In this document: positions 44,987-54,813 of the stretch, piece by piece
How the letters are laid out: the number at the start of each line of letters is the position of its first letter
Numbering within the stretch: position 1 is the stretch's first letter
NCBI RefSeq assembly: GCF_014207185.1
Contig: NZ_JACHCP010000002.1
Coordinates: 248,001-312,000, forward strand
Reading direction: 5' to 3'
Source: Rhodanobacter sp. A1T4
Lineage (GTDB): Bacteria > Pseudomonadota > Gammaproteobacteria > Xanthomonadales > Rhodanobacteraceae
Length of the DNA stretch: 64,000 bases
Notes under the pieces: generated by a model
Database searches by the model: none
What the model saw: the letters and a program-made list of their open reading frames with translations, nothing else
Told to the model about the DNA's origin: nothing
Translations under genes and position numbers: made by a program

Positions 44987-46177
44987 TCAGCTCGATGGCT
45001 CGACGCTTTTTTCCGCCATCGCCGCTTCCACCCGGTTACGGCCTGCCCGCTTGGCGGCGTACAGTGCGGCGTCGGCCCGCTGCAGCAATGTACTGCCGTC
45101 GCGATCACTTGACGCCGCATTGGCTACGCCCACTGACACAGTCAGCGTCACCGATTGGCCGTCAATCGTCAACGGCGTCTTTTCGACCGTGGCACGGACG
45201 CGTTCGGCGAGCATCAGGGTTCCCGCAAGATCCGCCCCAGGCGACAACACCACAAACTCTTCGCCGCCAACACGGCCTATCAAGTCAGACTCACGCAACG
45301 TGGTACGGATACTCAATACCAGCGAACGCAAGACCTTGTCCCCGCCATTGTGGCCGAAGCGATCGTTGACACTCTTGAAGTGGTCGGCGTCGAGCATCAG
45401 CACACCCAGTGGTTGGCGGTACCGGGACGAGTGGGCCAGCATCAGCGTCGTTGCCTCGTTGATCGCCAGCCGATTGCTCACGCCAGTCAACGGGTCAAGA
45501 CGCGCCAGCAAATGCAGTTCCTGCTGCAGGATTTCGTTGTAAAGCAGCAGAAAACCGATACCGGCAAACAGCGGTTGCAAGCCGGAAAGCAGCACGTAGA
45601 GGAAATTGGTGTTGTTCGGCGCGGTGATGCCATGCAACGGGTAGTCGTTCAGCCACAGCTGGACGTTGCGCCATATCAACAACGCGGCCGCCATTGCAAA
45701 GACGCTCAGCAGCACGAAGCGCGCGCGCGAACCGCGGCGCACCGTAACGCCCACCAGCGCCTCGACGCTGAGCAGAATATTTATCGCAATGGCCAGCGAG
45801 CCCCAAAGCACCCGTGCCTGGTAGTTTGGCTCGATCAGGCCAAACCAGGCCACACCAAGCCAGCCGAACACGCCCACTGCAAGCACCAGCCGACCGCGCA
45901 GGCTTTCGCCAAGCAGCATGCGCAGGGCAATCACACTCATGCCTTGCGCAAGCAGATTAAACGCATTGCCGCCCAGCAGCAGCATCGTGGGCAGCAGATA
46001 AGCGTGCGCTGCCAGAGTCCCCCAACCTAACGCCTCCACCGCCAGCGCCGCCGACCGGATACGCAGGCTACGGCGGACACGACCCGGCTCTCCGTAAGTC
46101 CCAGCCCAAAGCATCAGCGCCATAAACGCCGTCTGCAGAGCGCTTATCAGTGAAAGCGTTTCAATCTGAAACGGCAT
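44987..46177 (-). CDS. Membrane-bound diguanylate cyclase
   Basis: The 396-residue protein has an N-terminal membrane region with about six to seven segments (1-215) and a GGDEF domain (about 220-385). It has DPLTGVSNR at the domain start, LDADHFKSVND for metal binding and an intact GGEEF at 304-308. An I-site RESD sits five residues before it, so the enzyme should make c-di-GMP and be inhibited by product. AAGGA seven bases upstream supports the ATG at 46177. It is convergent with the DUF2236 gene (8-bp gap). Confidence 0.92.
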   Translation of the reverse strand: MPFQIETLSLISALQTAFMALMLWAGTYGEPGRVRRSLRIRSAALAVEALGWGTLAAHAYLLPTMLLLGGNAFNLLAQGMSVIALRMLLGESLRGRLVLAVGVFGWLGVAWFGLIEPNYQARVLWGSLAIAINILLSVEALVGVTVRRGSRARFVLLSVFAMAAALLIWRNVQLWLNDYPLHGITAPNNTNFLYVLLSGLQPLFAGIGFLLLYNEILQQELHLLARLDPLTGVSNRLAINEATTLMLAHSSRYRQPLGVLMLDADHFKSVNDRFGHNGGDKVLRSLVLSIRTTLRESDLIGRVGGEEFVVLSPGADLAGTLMLAERVRATVEKTPLTIDGQSVTLTVSVGVANAASSDRDGSTLLQRADAALYAAKRAGRNRVEAAMAEKSVEPSS

Positions 46178-46357
46178 CAATCATTCCTTGGCCAAATCAC
46201 CGCACGATGTTCAAGCGCCGCCCCTGCCCCTTGTACCACTCCTACCGCCCCCGAACCTGGCGGGTACTAAGATACGGGATCGGCGACACGTAAAGGTGAG
46301 CGTTGACACGCCGGCGCTTTTCGCTACTTTCGACGACAGACACTTTCTGGACGCAGG

Positions 46358-48226
46358 ATGGCCACACTTACTCCGACCCGCAATGGCTGTCTGCCCCGAA
46401 TGACCGGCGGCGAAAAGCGCTTCTCCGAACGACTCGAAAGCAAGCTCGAAGACGATTACCTGCTGTGGTACGACGTACCGATCGGCCTGAAGCAGCGGCG
46501 CCCGGATTTCGTGGTGTTCCATCCACGTCGCGGCATGCTGGTGCTGGAGGTCAAGGACTGGAAAGCCGAAACCATCCAGCACGCCGACAGCACCCAGTTC
46601 ACCCTGATTACCGATCGCGGCCTGGTGAAGGAAGCCAACCCGCTGCTGCAGGCGCGTGCCTATGCGCTGGAGATCGGCGTGGTACTGGAGCGCGACCCCG
46701 CATTGCGACATCCGCCGAGCAGCCGCCATGCCGGCAAGCTGGTCATGCCGTGGGCCTACGGCGTGGTGCTGGCCAATATCGGCCGCAAGCAGTTCATCGA
46801 CGGCGGTCTGGATGCGGTGATCCCCGCCCACCTGACGATCTGCCGCGACGAGATCTACGACACAGTCGACTCCGAGGCCTTTCAGGAGCGGCTGTGGGCG
46901 ATGTTTCCGCAGGTGTTTCCCACCGCCCTCACACTGCCGCAGATCGATCGCGTGCGCTGGCACCTGTTTCCGGAAATTCGGGTAGCGCCGGGCGAGGGGC
47001 AATTCGGCCTGTTCGACAACACTGGCACAATCACGCGACCGCTGGAGATTCCCGACTTGGTCAAGGTGATGGATGCGCAGCAGGAGCAACTGGCGCGCTC
47101 GCTAGGCGACGAACACCGGGTTATCCATGGCGTCGCCGGATCAGGCAAAACGATGATCCTGGGCTTTCGCGCAATGCAACTGGCACGCGAGCTGGCCAAG
47201 CCCATCCTGGTGCTCTGCTACAACAAGACGCTGGCCGCGCGGCTCGACCAGCTGATTGGCGAGCGCGGTCTCAGCGAAAAAGTACAGGTGTACAACTTCC
47301 ACAAGTGGTGCCACAAGATGCTCACGGCCTACCACGTGGACCGGCCGGCCCAAGGCAGCAAGGATTTCTTTGCACAGATGGTGCAGAAGGTGATCAACGG
47401 CGTCGAGAAAGGCCAGATTCCACGCTTCCAGTACGGTGCTGTGCTGATCGACGAGGGCCATGATTTCGAGCCGGACTGGTACAAGCTGATCGTGCAGATG
47501 ATCGATCCGAATACCAACTCGCTGCTGGTGCTGTACGACGATGCGCAGAACATCAATGGCCGCACTGACCGTCGCAAATTCACCTGGAAAAGCCTCGGCG
47601 TACAGGCGCAGGGCCGCACCACCATCCTCAAGCTCAACTATCGCAATACGCTGGAAATTCTCGCTGTCGCACGCGGCTTCGCCAGCGAACTGCTCGATGC
47701 ACACGCCGGCGATGACGACGGCGTGCCGTTGATCGCACCGGAAAGCGCTGGCCGCCGCGGCGCCGTGCCCGAACTGATCCGCGTCAATAGCGCCAGCGAA
47801 GAGATCGCCACCCTGATCAGCCAGATCCGCGACGAACAGGCGCATGGCCGTCGCCTCGACGATATCGCAATACTGTTTCGCCATAACAAGCAGGGCGAGC
47901 AGTGGCGTGACGCACTGGACCATGCCGGCATCAGCTGCCGGCTGGCCGATGACAAGGGCAAGGCCTCGCTGTTCCTGGTCAAGGATGCCCTTCGCATCGT
48001 CAGTATGAAATCCAGCAAGGGCCTGGAATTTCCGGTCGTGATCATTCCCGGCCTCGGCCAGATGCCCGCACCCGGCGAAGACGAATCCCACGAAGCACGT
48101 CTGCTCTATGTCGCCATGACCCGCGCTACCGAGCGGCTGCTGCTGATCCATCACGAGGACTCGGTTTTCAGCGCCCGGATTCGGGCCTCGATCAATGACG
48201 TCCGTGGGCAGTTGAGTTCGATGTAA
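46358..48226 (+). CDS. NERD-domain UvrD-like SF1 helicase
   Basis: The 622-residue protein joins an N-terminal NERD nuclease-related domain (about 15-135) to an SF1 helicase. NERD shows the PD-(D/E)xK pattern D50...E64-V-K66 (RRPDFVVF and LVLEVKDW). The helicase has Walker A GVAGSGKT (258-265), Walker B-like IDEGHDF, the LNYRNT motif, and the final RLLYVAMTRATERLLLIHHE typical of UvrD/Rep. The fusion is known in staphylococcal Nhi, an anti-phage nuclease-helicase, and in other NERD-helicases of unknown role. No other defence gene is next to it. Confidence 0.88.
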   Translation: MATLTPTRNGCLPRMTGGEKRFSERLESKLEDDYLLWYDVPIGLKQRRPDFVVFHPRRGMLVLEVKDWKAETIQHADSTQFTLITDRGLVKEANPLLQARAYALEIGVVLERDPALRHPPSSRHAGKLVMPWAYGVVLANIGRKQFIDGGLDAVIPAHLTICRDEIYDTVDSEAFQERLWAMFPQVFPTALTLPQIDRVRWHLFPEIRVAPGEGQFGLFDNTGTITRPLEIPDLVKVMDAQQEQLARSLGDEHRVIHGVAGSGKTMILGFRAMQLARELAKPILVLCYNKTLAARLDQLIGERGLSEKVQVYNFHKWCHKMLTAYHVDRPAQGSKDFFAQMVQKVINGVEKGQIPRFQYGAVLIDEGHDFEPDWYKLIVQMIDPNTNSLLVLYDDAQNINGRTDRRKFTWKSLGVQAQGRTTILKLNYRNTLEILAVARGFASELLDAHAGDDDGVPLIAPESAGRRGAVPELIRVNSASEEIATLISQIRDEQAHGRRLDDIAILFRHNKQGEQWRDALDHAGISCRLADDKGKASLFLVKDALRIVSMKSSKGLEFPVVIIPGLGQMPAPGEDESHEARLLYVAMTRATERLLLIHHEDSVFSARIRASINDVRGQLSSM

Positions 48227-48335
48227 TCCGGTATTTGGGGAACGTAGAACTATCCGGGTTGCTCTAGCGGGAAACGGAGACATCGAAGCACAGGCTGGGT
48301 ATCGTGTCCCGATGCATAGCCGGCTTTGTAAGCGC

Positions 48336-48368
48336 ATGGGTTGGATCGAGCGCAACGCATCCCAACAT
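48336..48368. repeat. REP-like element upstream of msrB
   Basis: GGGTTGGATCGAGCGCAACG followed by CATCCCAACA has the same core as the perfect REP downstream of msrB (TTGG, GAGCGCAA, CCCAAC). The inverted repeat is imperfect here (GTTGG/CCAAC). Confidence 0.5.
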
Positions 48369-48415
48369 CGAAAGAGGCGACTTACGCCTTCGTCATCCTA
48401 TGCCTGGGAGCTGCC

Positions 48416-48892
48416 ATGACTGCCTTTGACCTTACGCCGCCTACCGACGCACAGCGCAAGCAAATCACCGCCGGACTCGATCGCGACGAGAAGCGCGTGT
48501 TGCTGGAACACGGCACTGAGGCAGCCTTCTGCGGGGTTTTTCTCGACAACAAGAAAGATGGCGTCTACACCTGCCGTTTCTGCGGCCTGCCGCTGTTCCG
48601 CTCCAATGCCAAATTCGATTCCGGCACCGGCTGGCCCAGCTTCTTCCAGCCGTATGACGATGCGCACATCACGCTGATCCGCGATACGAGCTACGGCATG
48701 ATCCGTACCGAGGAAGTGTGCACCCGCTGCGGCAGCCATCTCGGCCACGTCTTCCCCGATGGCCCCAAACCTACCGGCGACCGCCACTGCCTAAACTCCA
48801 TCTCGCTGAGCTTTACCGAGAACGGCCACGCACTACCGGATGTGCTTGAACGCGGCGCTCCCGAAGGTCAGCCCGCTTCCACCAAAGCTTGA
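48416..48892 (+). CDS. msrB: Peptide-methionine (R)-S-oxide reductase MsrB
   Basis: Repairs methionine-R-sulfoxide in proteins. The 158-residue product has the zinc-binding pairs CRFCG and CTRCGSHLGHVF, the substrate motif GTGWPSF and the catalytic Cys in RHCLNSISL. GGGAG lies five bases before the ATG; the open frame extends 25 codons upstream without conservation. REP-like hairpins lie on both sides of the gene. Confidence 0.95.
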   Translation: MTAFDLTPPTDAQRKQITAGLDRDEKRVLLEHGTEAAFCGVFLDNKKDGVYTCRFCGLPLFRSNAKFDSGTGWPSFFQPYDDAHITLIRDTSYGMIRTEEVCTRCGSHLGHVFPDGPKPTGDRHCLNSISLSFTENGHALPDVLERGAPEGQPASTKA

Positions 48893-48904
48893 TCATGCCT
48901 TTTG

Positions 48905-48942
48905 CGTAGGTTGGGATGAGCGCAAGTGAACCCCAACCTACG
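48905..48942. repeat. GTAG-type REP hairpin
   Basis: Perfect 11-bp inverted repeat CGTAGGTTGGG/CCCAACCTACG around a 16-base loop containing GAGCGCAAG. The GTAGG head and GAGCG loop are typical of REP elements mobilised by RAYT transposases in Xanthomonadales and Stenotrophomonas. Confidence 0.8.
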
Positions 48943-48974
48943 TTCAACCGTTCAACGCAAAATGCCGGCCGATC

Positions 48975-49613
48975 TCACGAACGATACGGCGCCAGCAGCT
49001 GCGCATCATCAAACAAACCCGCGGGTAAGAGATAACGCGGATCGCGCCCCGCAGCGAGCAGTTCGCGGATGCGGGTGGCGGAAATTTCCAATGGGGTGAC
49101 GGTCAGTTCGATGACTTTGCCCGCCGGGGTGCCACGCCATTCAGCGTTGGATTCCACACGCCGGTCGTTGATGAATTGAAGCAGAGCATCGGGCAACGTG
49201 GCATCGATACCCGGCCGACTCAGTACGCCAATGTGAGCGACATCGAAGATCTCCAGCCATCGATCCCAGCTGGGCAGTCCGGCGAAAGCATCGGCGCCAA
49301 TCAGCAGTACCAGCGGGCGATCACCCTGTTCCGCGCGCAGTTCGATCAGCGTATCGATGGTGTAGGACGGTCCACTGCGCTGCAGCTCTCGGCTATCGAG
49401 TATCAACCGTGACTGGCCCTGTAGTGCGGCACTCAGCATCGCGACGCGTTGATCGGCGCTTGCTGTCGGTGGCGGCCGGTGCGGTGGCACGCTGGCCGGC
49501 ATCAGATGCACGTCGGCGTCGAGCAACTCGGACGCTTCCCAGGCCACGCTGAGGTGACCGATATGCACGGGATCGAAGGTACCGCCAAAAATCGCGAGCG
49601 GTCGCGCTGCCAT
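48975..49613 (-). CDS. nadD: Nicotinate-nucleotide adenylyltransferase NadD
   Basis: Adenylylates nicotinate mononucleotide in NAD synthesis. The 212-residue product has the nucleotidyltransferase HxGH motif GGTFDPVHIGH near the N-terminus, the PxxPPHR loop, LIGADAFAGLPSW and the ISATRIRELL motif near the C-terminus. Its ATG overlaps the holA stop (TGATG), so it is coupled to holA. The usual next gene rsfS is missing at its 3' side. Confidence 0.95.
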   Translation of the reverse strand: MAARPLAIFGGTFDPVHIGHLSVAWEASELLDADVHLMPASVPPHRPPPTASADQRVAMLSAALQGQSRLILDSRELQRSGPSYTIDTLIELRAEQGDRPLVLLIGADAFAGLPSWDRWLEIFDVAHIGVLSRPGIDATLPDALLQFINDRRVESNAEWRGTPAGKVIELTVTPLEISATRIRELLAAGRDPRYLLPAGLFDDAQLLAPYRS

Positions 49614-50635
49614 CAGGCCAGACTCTGCGCCAGCGTCGCAGCAGCGCGTGGCTCGGCGATGGCGGCGATCAGCCGCTCGGCTTCCTGCCACGGATTGCCG
49701 GCTTCGCGCCCCTTGGCCATGCGGTCGATGCGCGCAGCGCGGGCGAGACATTGCAGCCAGTGCTCGCGCGGCGCGCGGCGCAGGGCCTTGCGAAAGAGCT
49801 GTTCGCGCGCCTGCCACAGCCGCTCGGTCTTGGCCTGGGCCGCAAAATCGTTGGCGTTGGCCAGACGCAGCGCAAGCTGCAGCTGGTTGACCAGCCAGCC
49901 CATCAGGGCGATCAGCTCATCGCCCTCGGCGCGCAAGCCAGCAAGAATACGCAGCGCACGGGCACCCTCACCCGCAAACGCCGCGTCGGTGAGCTTGAAG
50001 GCGTCGTAGCGGGCGCTGTCAGCGACCAGACTCTCGATCTCTCTGGCATCAATGCGGCCCTGCCCGTGCAGCACGGCAAGCTTGTCGATTTCCTGCGCCG
50101 CGGCCAGCAGGTTGCCTTCGACGCGTTCGGCCAGCAGCGCGGCCGCGTCAGGCGTGGCGGACAGTCCGCGCGTAGCAAGCCGCGCGCTGATCCAGGCACC
50201 CCACTCGTTCGCGCGCGGCGCGTTGAATACCACCATGTTGCCGCTGGCATCGAGCTTCTTGCTCCACGCACCGTCGTGCTTGCTGCTCCATTCCATCGCG
50301 GTAATCAGCAGGGTCACATCGGGCGGTGGATCGGCGCAAAAGGCATTGATCGCCTTGGCGCCATCTATGCCCGGCCGGCCGGTGGGCAGTCGCAGATCGA
50401 TGAACAGCCGCGCGGAAAACAGCGACATGCCGGCGGCGGCACGAGCCAGATCATCCCAGTCGAAATGCTGGCCGACCTCAAGTACTTCGCGCTCGGGGTA
50501 ACCGAGTTTTTTTGCCCGTGCGCGCAGCGCATCGGCCGCTTCCAGCACCAGCAATTCTTCACCCGCCAGCAGATAGACGGAAGCCAGACTCTCGGCCGCC
50601 AACGCCTTCTGCCACTGGCCGGAGCTGAGCGGCAT
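49613..50635 (-). CDS. holA: DNA polymerase III delta subunit HolA
   Basis: Clamp-loader subunit that opens the beta clamp. The 340-residue product has the N-terminal AAA+-like domain (VYLLAGEELLVLEAADALRA), the core motif GMSLFSARLFIDLRLP for clamp contact, and the helical collar domain at the C-terminus. Its start overlaps the lptE stop codon (TGATG), as usual in leuS-lptE-holA-nadD operons. Confidence 0.93.
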   Translation of the reverse strand: MPLSSGQWQKALAAESLASVYLLAGEELLVLEAADALRARAKKLGYPEREVLEVGQHFDWDDLARAAAGMSLFSARLFIDLRLPTGRPGIDGAKAINAFCADPPPDVTLLITAMEWSSKHDGAWSKKLDASGNMVVFNAPRANEWGAWISARLATRGLSATPDAAALLAERVEGNLLAAAQEIDKLAVLHGQGRIDAREIESLVADSARYDAFKLTDAAFAGEGARALRILAGLRAEGDELIALMGWLVNQLQLALRLANANDFAAQAKTERLWQAREQLFRKALRRAPREHWLQCLARAARIDRMAKGREAGNPWQEAERLIAAIAEPRAAATLAQSLA

Positions 50636-51237
50636 CAGTGCGTGCTGGAGGCTGCCGCAGGTGCAGCGTTCGTCGCACTCGCGGCAGCAGCCTGCGTTGC
50701 CATCTGGTGCTTGGTGACCGCCTGCAGCCGGAACAGGATCGCTTGTACCATGTCCTGATTGAGGCTTAGCTGGATTTGGCTTACCTCTGAAGCGTTACCG
50801 ATGGTATTGGTCGCGTCATAACTGTATTCGCGCTGCATGCTGATGGTCTGGGGCGCTATGATCACGTTGCCAACCTCATCGATCACGCTGAACTGCACGT
50901 TGTAACGCACCGCGTACTCGGTGATGCGCGCATAGCCGCCGGCGGTCAGCGTATCGGTCGAGAATGTGGCCACCGGTACGCGTAGCTCGGCGATGCCCGG
51001 GCCGCTCTCATCCTTGACGTCAACACCGGCAACCTCAAGCGCCCGCGCCAGCATGCGCTGGAAATCGCCGACACCGGTGGTGATGTGCACCTTCTGGACC
51101 GACGCCGGCAGCTTCACGTTTTCGCGCAGATGAAAACCGCATGCCGCTAGCGCAACGGCGGAAACCAGCAGCAGCGAAACCTGGACGAGTGAAATCTGAA
51201 ACGGACGGCCGATTTTCATGAAGCTCATGGATTTCAT
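50635..51237 (-). CDS. lptE: LPS-assembly lipoprotein LptE
   Basis: Outer-membrane lipoprotein plug of the LptD translocon. The 200-residue product has a signal with lipobox ALAAC, then [11 protein letters not shown] and the beta-rich core with [13 protein letters not shown]. The C-terminus ends in an Ala/Ser-rich tail. The ATG at 51237 overlaps the leuS stop (ATGA). In-frame ATGs three and six codons later are alternative starts. Confidence 0.92.
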   Translation of the reverse strand: MKSMSFMKIGRPFQISLVQVSLLLVSAVALAACGFHLRENVKLPASVQKVHITTGVGDFQRMLARALEVAGVDVKDESGPGIAELRVPVATFSTDTLTAGGYARITEYAVRYNVQFSVIDEVGNVIIAPQTISMQREYSYDATNTIGNASEVSQIQLSLNQDMVQAILFRLQAVTKHQMATQAAAASATNAAPAAASSTH

Positions 51238-54056
51238 CCTGCGACGATGTTGACGATCTTGCCTGGTACCACGATGACCTTGCGCACGTTCAGACCTTCG
51301 AGAAAATGCATTACCTGCGGCTGCGCCCGCGCCATCGCCTCGGCTTCTTCCTTCGAGGCATTGGTCGGCAGCTCGATGGTAGCGCGCAATTTGCCATTGA
51401 TCTGAACGGCGAGCGTGAGCGTATCGCGAACCAGCGCCGCGGAGTCGGCCTGCGGCCAGCGCTGATCTTCCAGCACGGTCTGCGGATGGCCCAGCACCTG
51501 CCACAGCGCGTGGCTGATATGCGGCACCACCGGATTGAGCAGTAGCACCATCGCTTCCAGCGCCTCATGCCGCACGGCACGGCCCTGATCGCTCTGGTCG
51601 CTGAACTTGTTCAGGGCGTTCAGCAGCTCCATCAGCGCGGCGATGGCAGTGTTGAACGCGTGGCGTCGACCGAAATCGTCGCTGACCTTCTGGATGGTTT
51701 CATGCACCTGCCGGCGCATGGCTTTCTGCCCCGCATCCAGCGCGCCCGGATCGACCACCGGATGATCGGGATTGGCCACGTGCGACGTCACTTCGCGCCA
51801 TACACGCTTGAGGAAGCGCGACATGCCTTCGACACCGGCCTCGCTCCATTCCAGCGACTGCTCCGGCGGCGCGGCAAACATCGAGAACAGGCGCACGGTG
51901 TCGGCGCCGTACTTGCCGACCATGGTCTGCGGATCGATGCCGTTGTTCTTGGACTTGGACATCTTTTCGATGCCACCGATCTGCACCGGCTGACCGTCCG
52001 TTTTCAAGCGGGCACCGATCACCCGTGCGCGCTCGTCGCGCTCGATCTCGACGTCGGCCGGATTGATCCAGTCCTTCGAGCCGTCGGCGTTGTCGCGATA
52101 ATAGGTTTCGGCAATCACCATGCCCTGGCACAGCAGATTGGTCGCCGGCTCGTCGCTCAGCACCAGCCCCTCGTCGCGCATCAGCTTGTGATAGAAGCGG
52201 AAGTACAGCAGGTGCAGGATCGCGTGCTCGATACCACCGATGTACTGGTCGACCGGCAACCAGTAATTGGCGCGCTGATCGACCTGCGTGCTGGCGCCTG
52301 GACTGGTGTAACGGGCGTAGTACCAGCTCGACTCCATGAAGGTGTCGAAGGTATCCGTTTCGCGCTCGGCCGCGCCGCCGCACTGCGGGCAAATGGTCTT
52401 GCGCCACTCCGGATCAGCCTTGATCGGCGACTGCACAGTGCCGACTTTCGAATACGCGTCCGCCACGTCTTCCGGCAGGATCACCGGTAGCTGATCTTCG
52501 GGCACCGGCACGTCGCCGCAATGTTCGCAACGGATCACCGGAATCGGACAGCCCCAGTAACGCTGGCGACTGACGCCCCAGTCGCGCAGGCGGTAATTGA
52601 CCCGACGCGAACCGGTACCGTCACGCTCGAAGCGCGTGGCCAGTGCATTCAGCGCCTGGCTGAAATCCATGCCGTCGTATTCGCCGGAATTGACCAGGAT
52701 GCCGCGCGGGCCCCAGGCGGCATCCTCAAGAATGCGACGCTCGAATTCCTCGACCACGCGCAGCGGCGCGGAGATGTCCTGCGCGTTCAGATCGCGGCCG
52801 CTCAATGCGGCCTGCATCGGATCGACACCAACGCCCAATGACAGATCGTGCTGAATTTCGCCCAGCGCATCGATCACCGACGCATCGACGATCACCATGC
52901 GGATCGGCAAGCTGTATTTCTTGGCGAATTCCCAGTCGCGCTGATCGTGCCCCGGCACAGCCATCACCGCGCCGGTGCCGTAACCCATCAACACGAAATT
53001 GGCCACGTAGACTGGCAGCTCTTCGCCGTTGATCGGGTGGATCGCGCGCAGGCCGGTGTCCATGCCGCGCTTTTCCTGTGTCTCCAGCTCGGCTTCGGAC
53101 ACGCCACCCTGGCGCAGTTCGGCGATGAACGCCGCCAGCTGCGAATTGTTCTGCGCCGCATGCACGGCCAGCGCGTGTTCGGCCGCGATGGATACGAAGG
53201 TGACGCCCATCAGCGTGTCGGGGCGCGTGGTGAACACGTCCAATGAGAGCTGATCCAGCAGCTCAACCGTCTGGCCATCCACGTCCTTCACCGCGAAGCG
53301 GATCTCCAGACCTTCGCTGCGGCCGATCCAGTTGCGCTGCATCGTCTTGACCGCGTCGGGCCAGCCCGGCAGCGTGTCCAAACCCTGCAGCAGTTCCTGC
53401 GCGTAATCCGTGATCTTGAGGAACCACTGCGGAATTTCGCGCTTCTCCACCAGCGCGCCGGTACGCCAGCCACGGCCGTCGATCACTTGCTCGTTGGCCA
53501 GCACGGTCTGGTCGACCGGGTCCCAGTTCACTACCGAATTCTTACGGTAAGCCAGGCCCTTTTTCATCAGTCGCACGAACATCCGCTGTTCGTGCACGTA
53601 ATAGTCGGGGCGACATGTGGCGAACTCGCGGGTCCAGTCGATCGCGTAGCCCATCGACTGCAGCTGGCTGCGCATATGCTCGATGTTGGCGTAGGTCCAC
53701 TTGGCTGGTGCGGTCTTGTTCTTGATCGCGGCGTTTTCGGCAGGCAGGCCGAACGCGTCCCAGCCCATCGGCTGCAGCACGTTCTTGCCCTGCATGCGCT
53801 GAAAGCGGCTGATCACGTCGCCGATGGTGTAATTGCGCACGTGGCCCATATGCAACGCACCGGACGGATACGGCAACATCGACAGGCAATAGAACTTCGG
53901 CTTGGAGGAATCCTCCTTCACCTCGTAAGCGTGCTGCTCGCCCCAGTACTGCTGCGCGGCGCTTTCTACGGCCGCAGCGGCGTAGCCCTGCTCCGGCAAC
54001 TGGCCCGACTCGGCAGCCCCCTGTGACAGGGAGTTGGGGTCTTGAATGTCCTGCAT
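51234..54056 (-). CDS. leuS: Leucyl-tRNA synthetase
   Basis: Class I synthetase with editing domain. The 940-residue product has the HIGH-like motif [15 protein letters not shown], the zinc-ribbon cysteines in CEHCGDVP and CPQCGGAAE, the CP1 editing domain ([19 protein letters not shown]) and KMSKS. The N-terminus carries about 40 residues before the conserved [13 protein letters not shown], longer than E. coli LeuRS. The ATG at 54056 is preferred over an upstream TTG. First gene of the leuS-lptE-holA-nadD operon. Confidence 0.95.
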   Translation of the reverse strand: MQDIQDPNSLSQGAAESGQLPEQGYAAAAVESAAQQYWGEQHAYEVKEDSSKPKFYCLSMLPYPSGALHMGHVRNYTIGDVISRFQRMQGKNVLQPMGWDAFGLPAENAAIKNKTAPAKWTYANIEHMRSQLQSMGYAIDWTREFATCRPDYYVHEQRMFVRLMKKGLAYRKNSVVNWDPVDQTVLANEQVIDGRGWRTGALVEKREIPQWFLKITDYAQELLQGLDTLPGWPDAVKTMQRNWIGRSEGLEIRFAVKDVDGQTVELLDQLSLDVFTTRPDTLMGVTFVSIAAEHALAVHAAQNNSQLAAFIAELRQGGVSEAELETQEKRGMDTGLRAIHPINGEELPVYVANFVLMGYGTGAVMAVPGHDQRDWEFAKKYSLPIRMVIVDASVIDALGEIQHDLSLGVGVDPMQAALSGRDLNAQDISAPLRVVEEFERRILEDAAWGPRGILVNSGEYDGMDFSQALNALATRFERDGTGSRRVNYRLRDWGVSRQRYWGCPIPVIRCEHCGDVPVPEDQLPVILPEDVADAYSKVGTVQSPIKADPEWRKTICPQCGGAAERETDTFDTFMESSWYYARYTSPGASTQVDQRANYWLPVDQYIGGIEHAILHLLYFRFYHKLMRDEGLVLSDEPATNLLCQGMVIAETYYRDNADGSKDWINPADVEIERDERARVIGARLKTDGQPVQIGGIEKMSKSKNNGIDPQTMVGKYGADTVRLFSMFAAPPEQSLEWSEAGVEGMSRFLKRVWREVTSHVANPDHPVVDPGALDAGQKAMRRQVHETIQKVSDDFGRRHAFNTAIAALMELLNALNKFSDQSDQGRAVRHEALEAMVLLLNPVVPHISHALWQVLGHPQTVLEDQRWPQADSAALVRDTLTLAVQINGKLRATIELPTNASKEEAEAMARAQPQVMHFLEGLNVRKVIVVPGKIVNIVAG

Positions 54057-54117
54057 GATTCCGGCGCCGTGGTGCGGTGAGCGCAAGCCGGCGGGAGCCG
54101 GCTGCGGTTAACGGATC

Positions 54118-54146
54118 AGACTAGCCCAGCGCGGCCCCGGCGCCAA
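54118..54146 (-). promoter_or_regulatory. Probable leuS promoter
   Basis: On the minus strand TTGGCG and TAGTCT stand 17 bp apart, about 62 bases before the leuS ATG. A GCCGGC-CCC-GCCGGC-like hairpin follows in the leader. No leucine-rich leader peptide was found. Confidence 0.45.
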
Positions 54147-54171
54147 GCCTTGACGAGTTCATGGACCTATA

Positions 54172-54813
54172 TCAAGAGCTGGGACACACCGGCGTCTGGC
54201 CGTTGCCAAGCGACTGCGCCGCCGCCGCGATCTGCGCGGCCAGCTGACCGATCGCGCGCTGATGACCTTGGACCAGAGCATCGTAACCGGCGCCGACCGT
54301 CTCGCTGACGCGGCTGGTACACGACAGTGTGCCACCCTTTGCATTGGCGCCGCGCATCACCCGCACGCTCCAGGCACCATCGATCAGCGCATAGCTGCCG
54401 GGCTGCGAATCGAAACGGCGCACGTCCAGCTTGATCCGCAACAGCGGTTTGTCGTTGCTCGGCAATCCGCTGACATCCTGGCTATGCAGCTGGCGCGCAA
54501 GGTCGGCCGACAGCGCACTGCGGAGCTCGTCGCCAAGCGGCGCGATCCAGCGTTCGCCGTTGAGCAGCGCCACGCCCTGACTACCCTCGCGCACCACCAG
54601 CTGCGGCTGGTCGACCTGCGCCGGCACGCTGACCGGCAGCAGCTCGAACGGCAACGAAGCCGTCGCCGGGTTCGACGCAGCGTCAACTGGATCAGTCGCC
54701 GGTGTGACGAGGGTGTAGTAATGCAGCGGCGCCGAAGCGCAGGCCGCCAGCGTCAGCACGACGGCAAAGCCAAGCAGACGCTGGCCGGTACGAATAAGAC
54801 CCGGACGAATCAT
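54172..54813 (-). CDS. pqiC: PqiC-family lipoprotein
   Basis: The 213-residue product has a signal with lipobox TLAAC and the ABC-transport auxiliary domain: HYYTLVTP at the start, PVSVPAQVDQPQLVVR and RWIAPLGDELRSAL, which match PqiC (YmbA). In E. coli, PqiC is an outer-membrane lipoprotein that joins the PqiB needle. It overlaps the pqiB stop codon (ATGA). Confidence 0.88.
   Translation of the reverse strand: MIRPGLIRTGQRLLGFAVVLTLAACASAPLHYYTLVTPATDPVDAASNPATASLPFELLPVSVPAQVDQPQLVVREGSQGVALLNGERWIAPLGDELRSALSADLARQLHSQDVSGLPSNDKPLLRIKLDVRRFDSQPGSYALIDGAWSVRVMRGANAKGGTLSCTSRVSETVGAGYDALVQGHQRAIGQLAAQIAAAAQSLGNGQTPVCPSS

Noticed and set aside
47141..48355. 404-codon open frame antisense to the NERD-helicase
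   Set aside because: Covers the conserved helicase motifs on the other strand and has no recognisable domain.
54057..54171. leuS leader as a possible leucine attenuator
   Set aside because: A GC hairpin is present, but there is no leucine-rich leader frame and no U tract.
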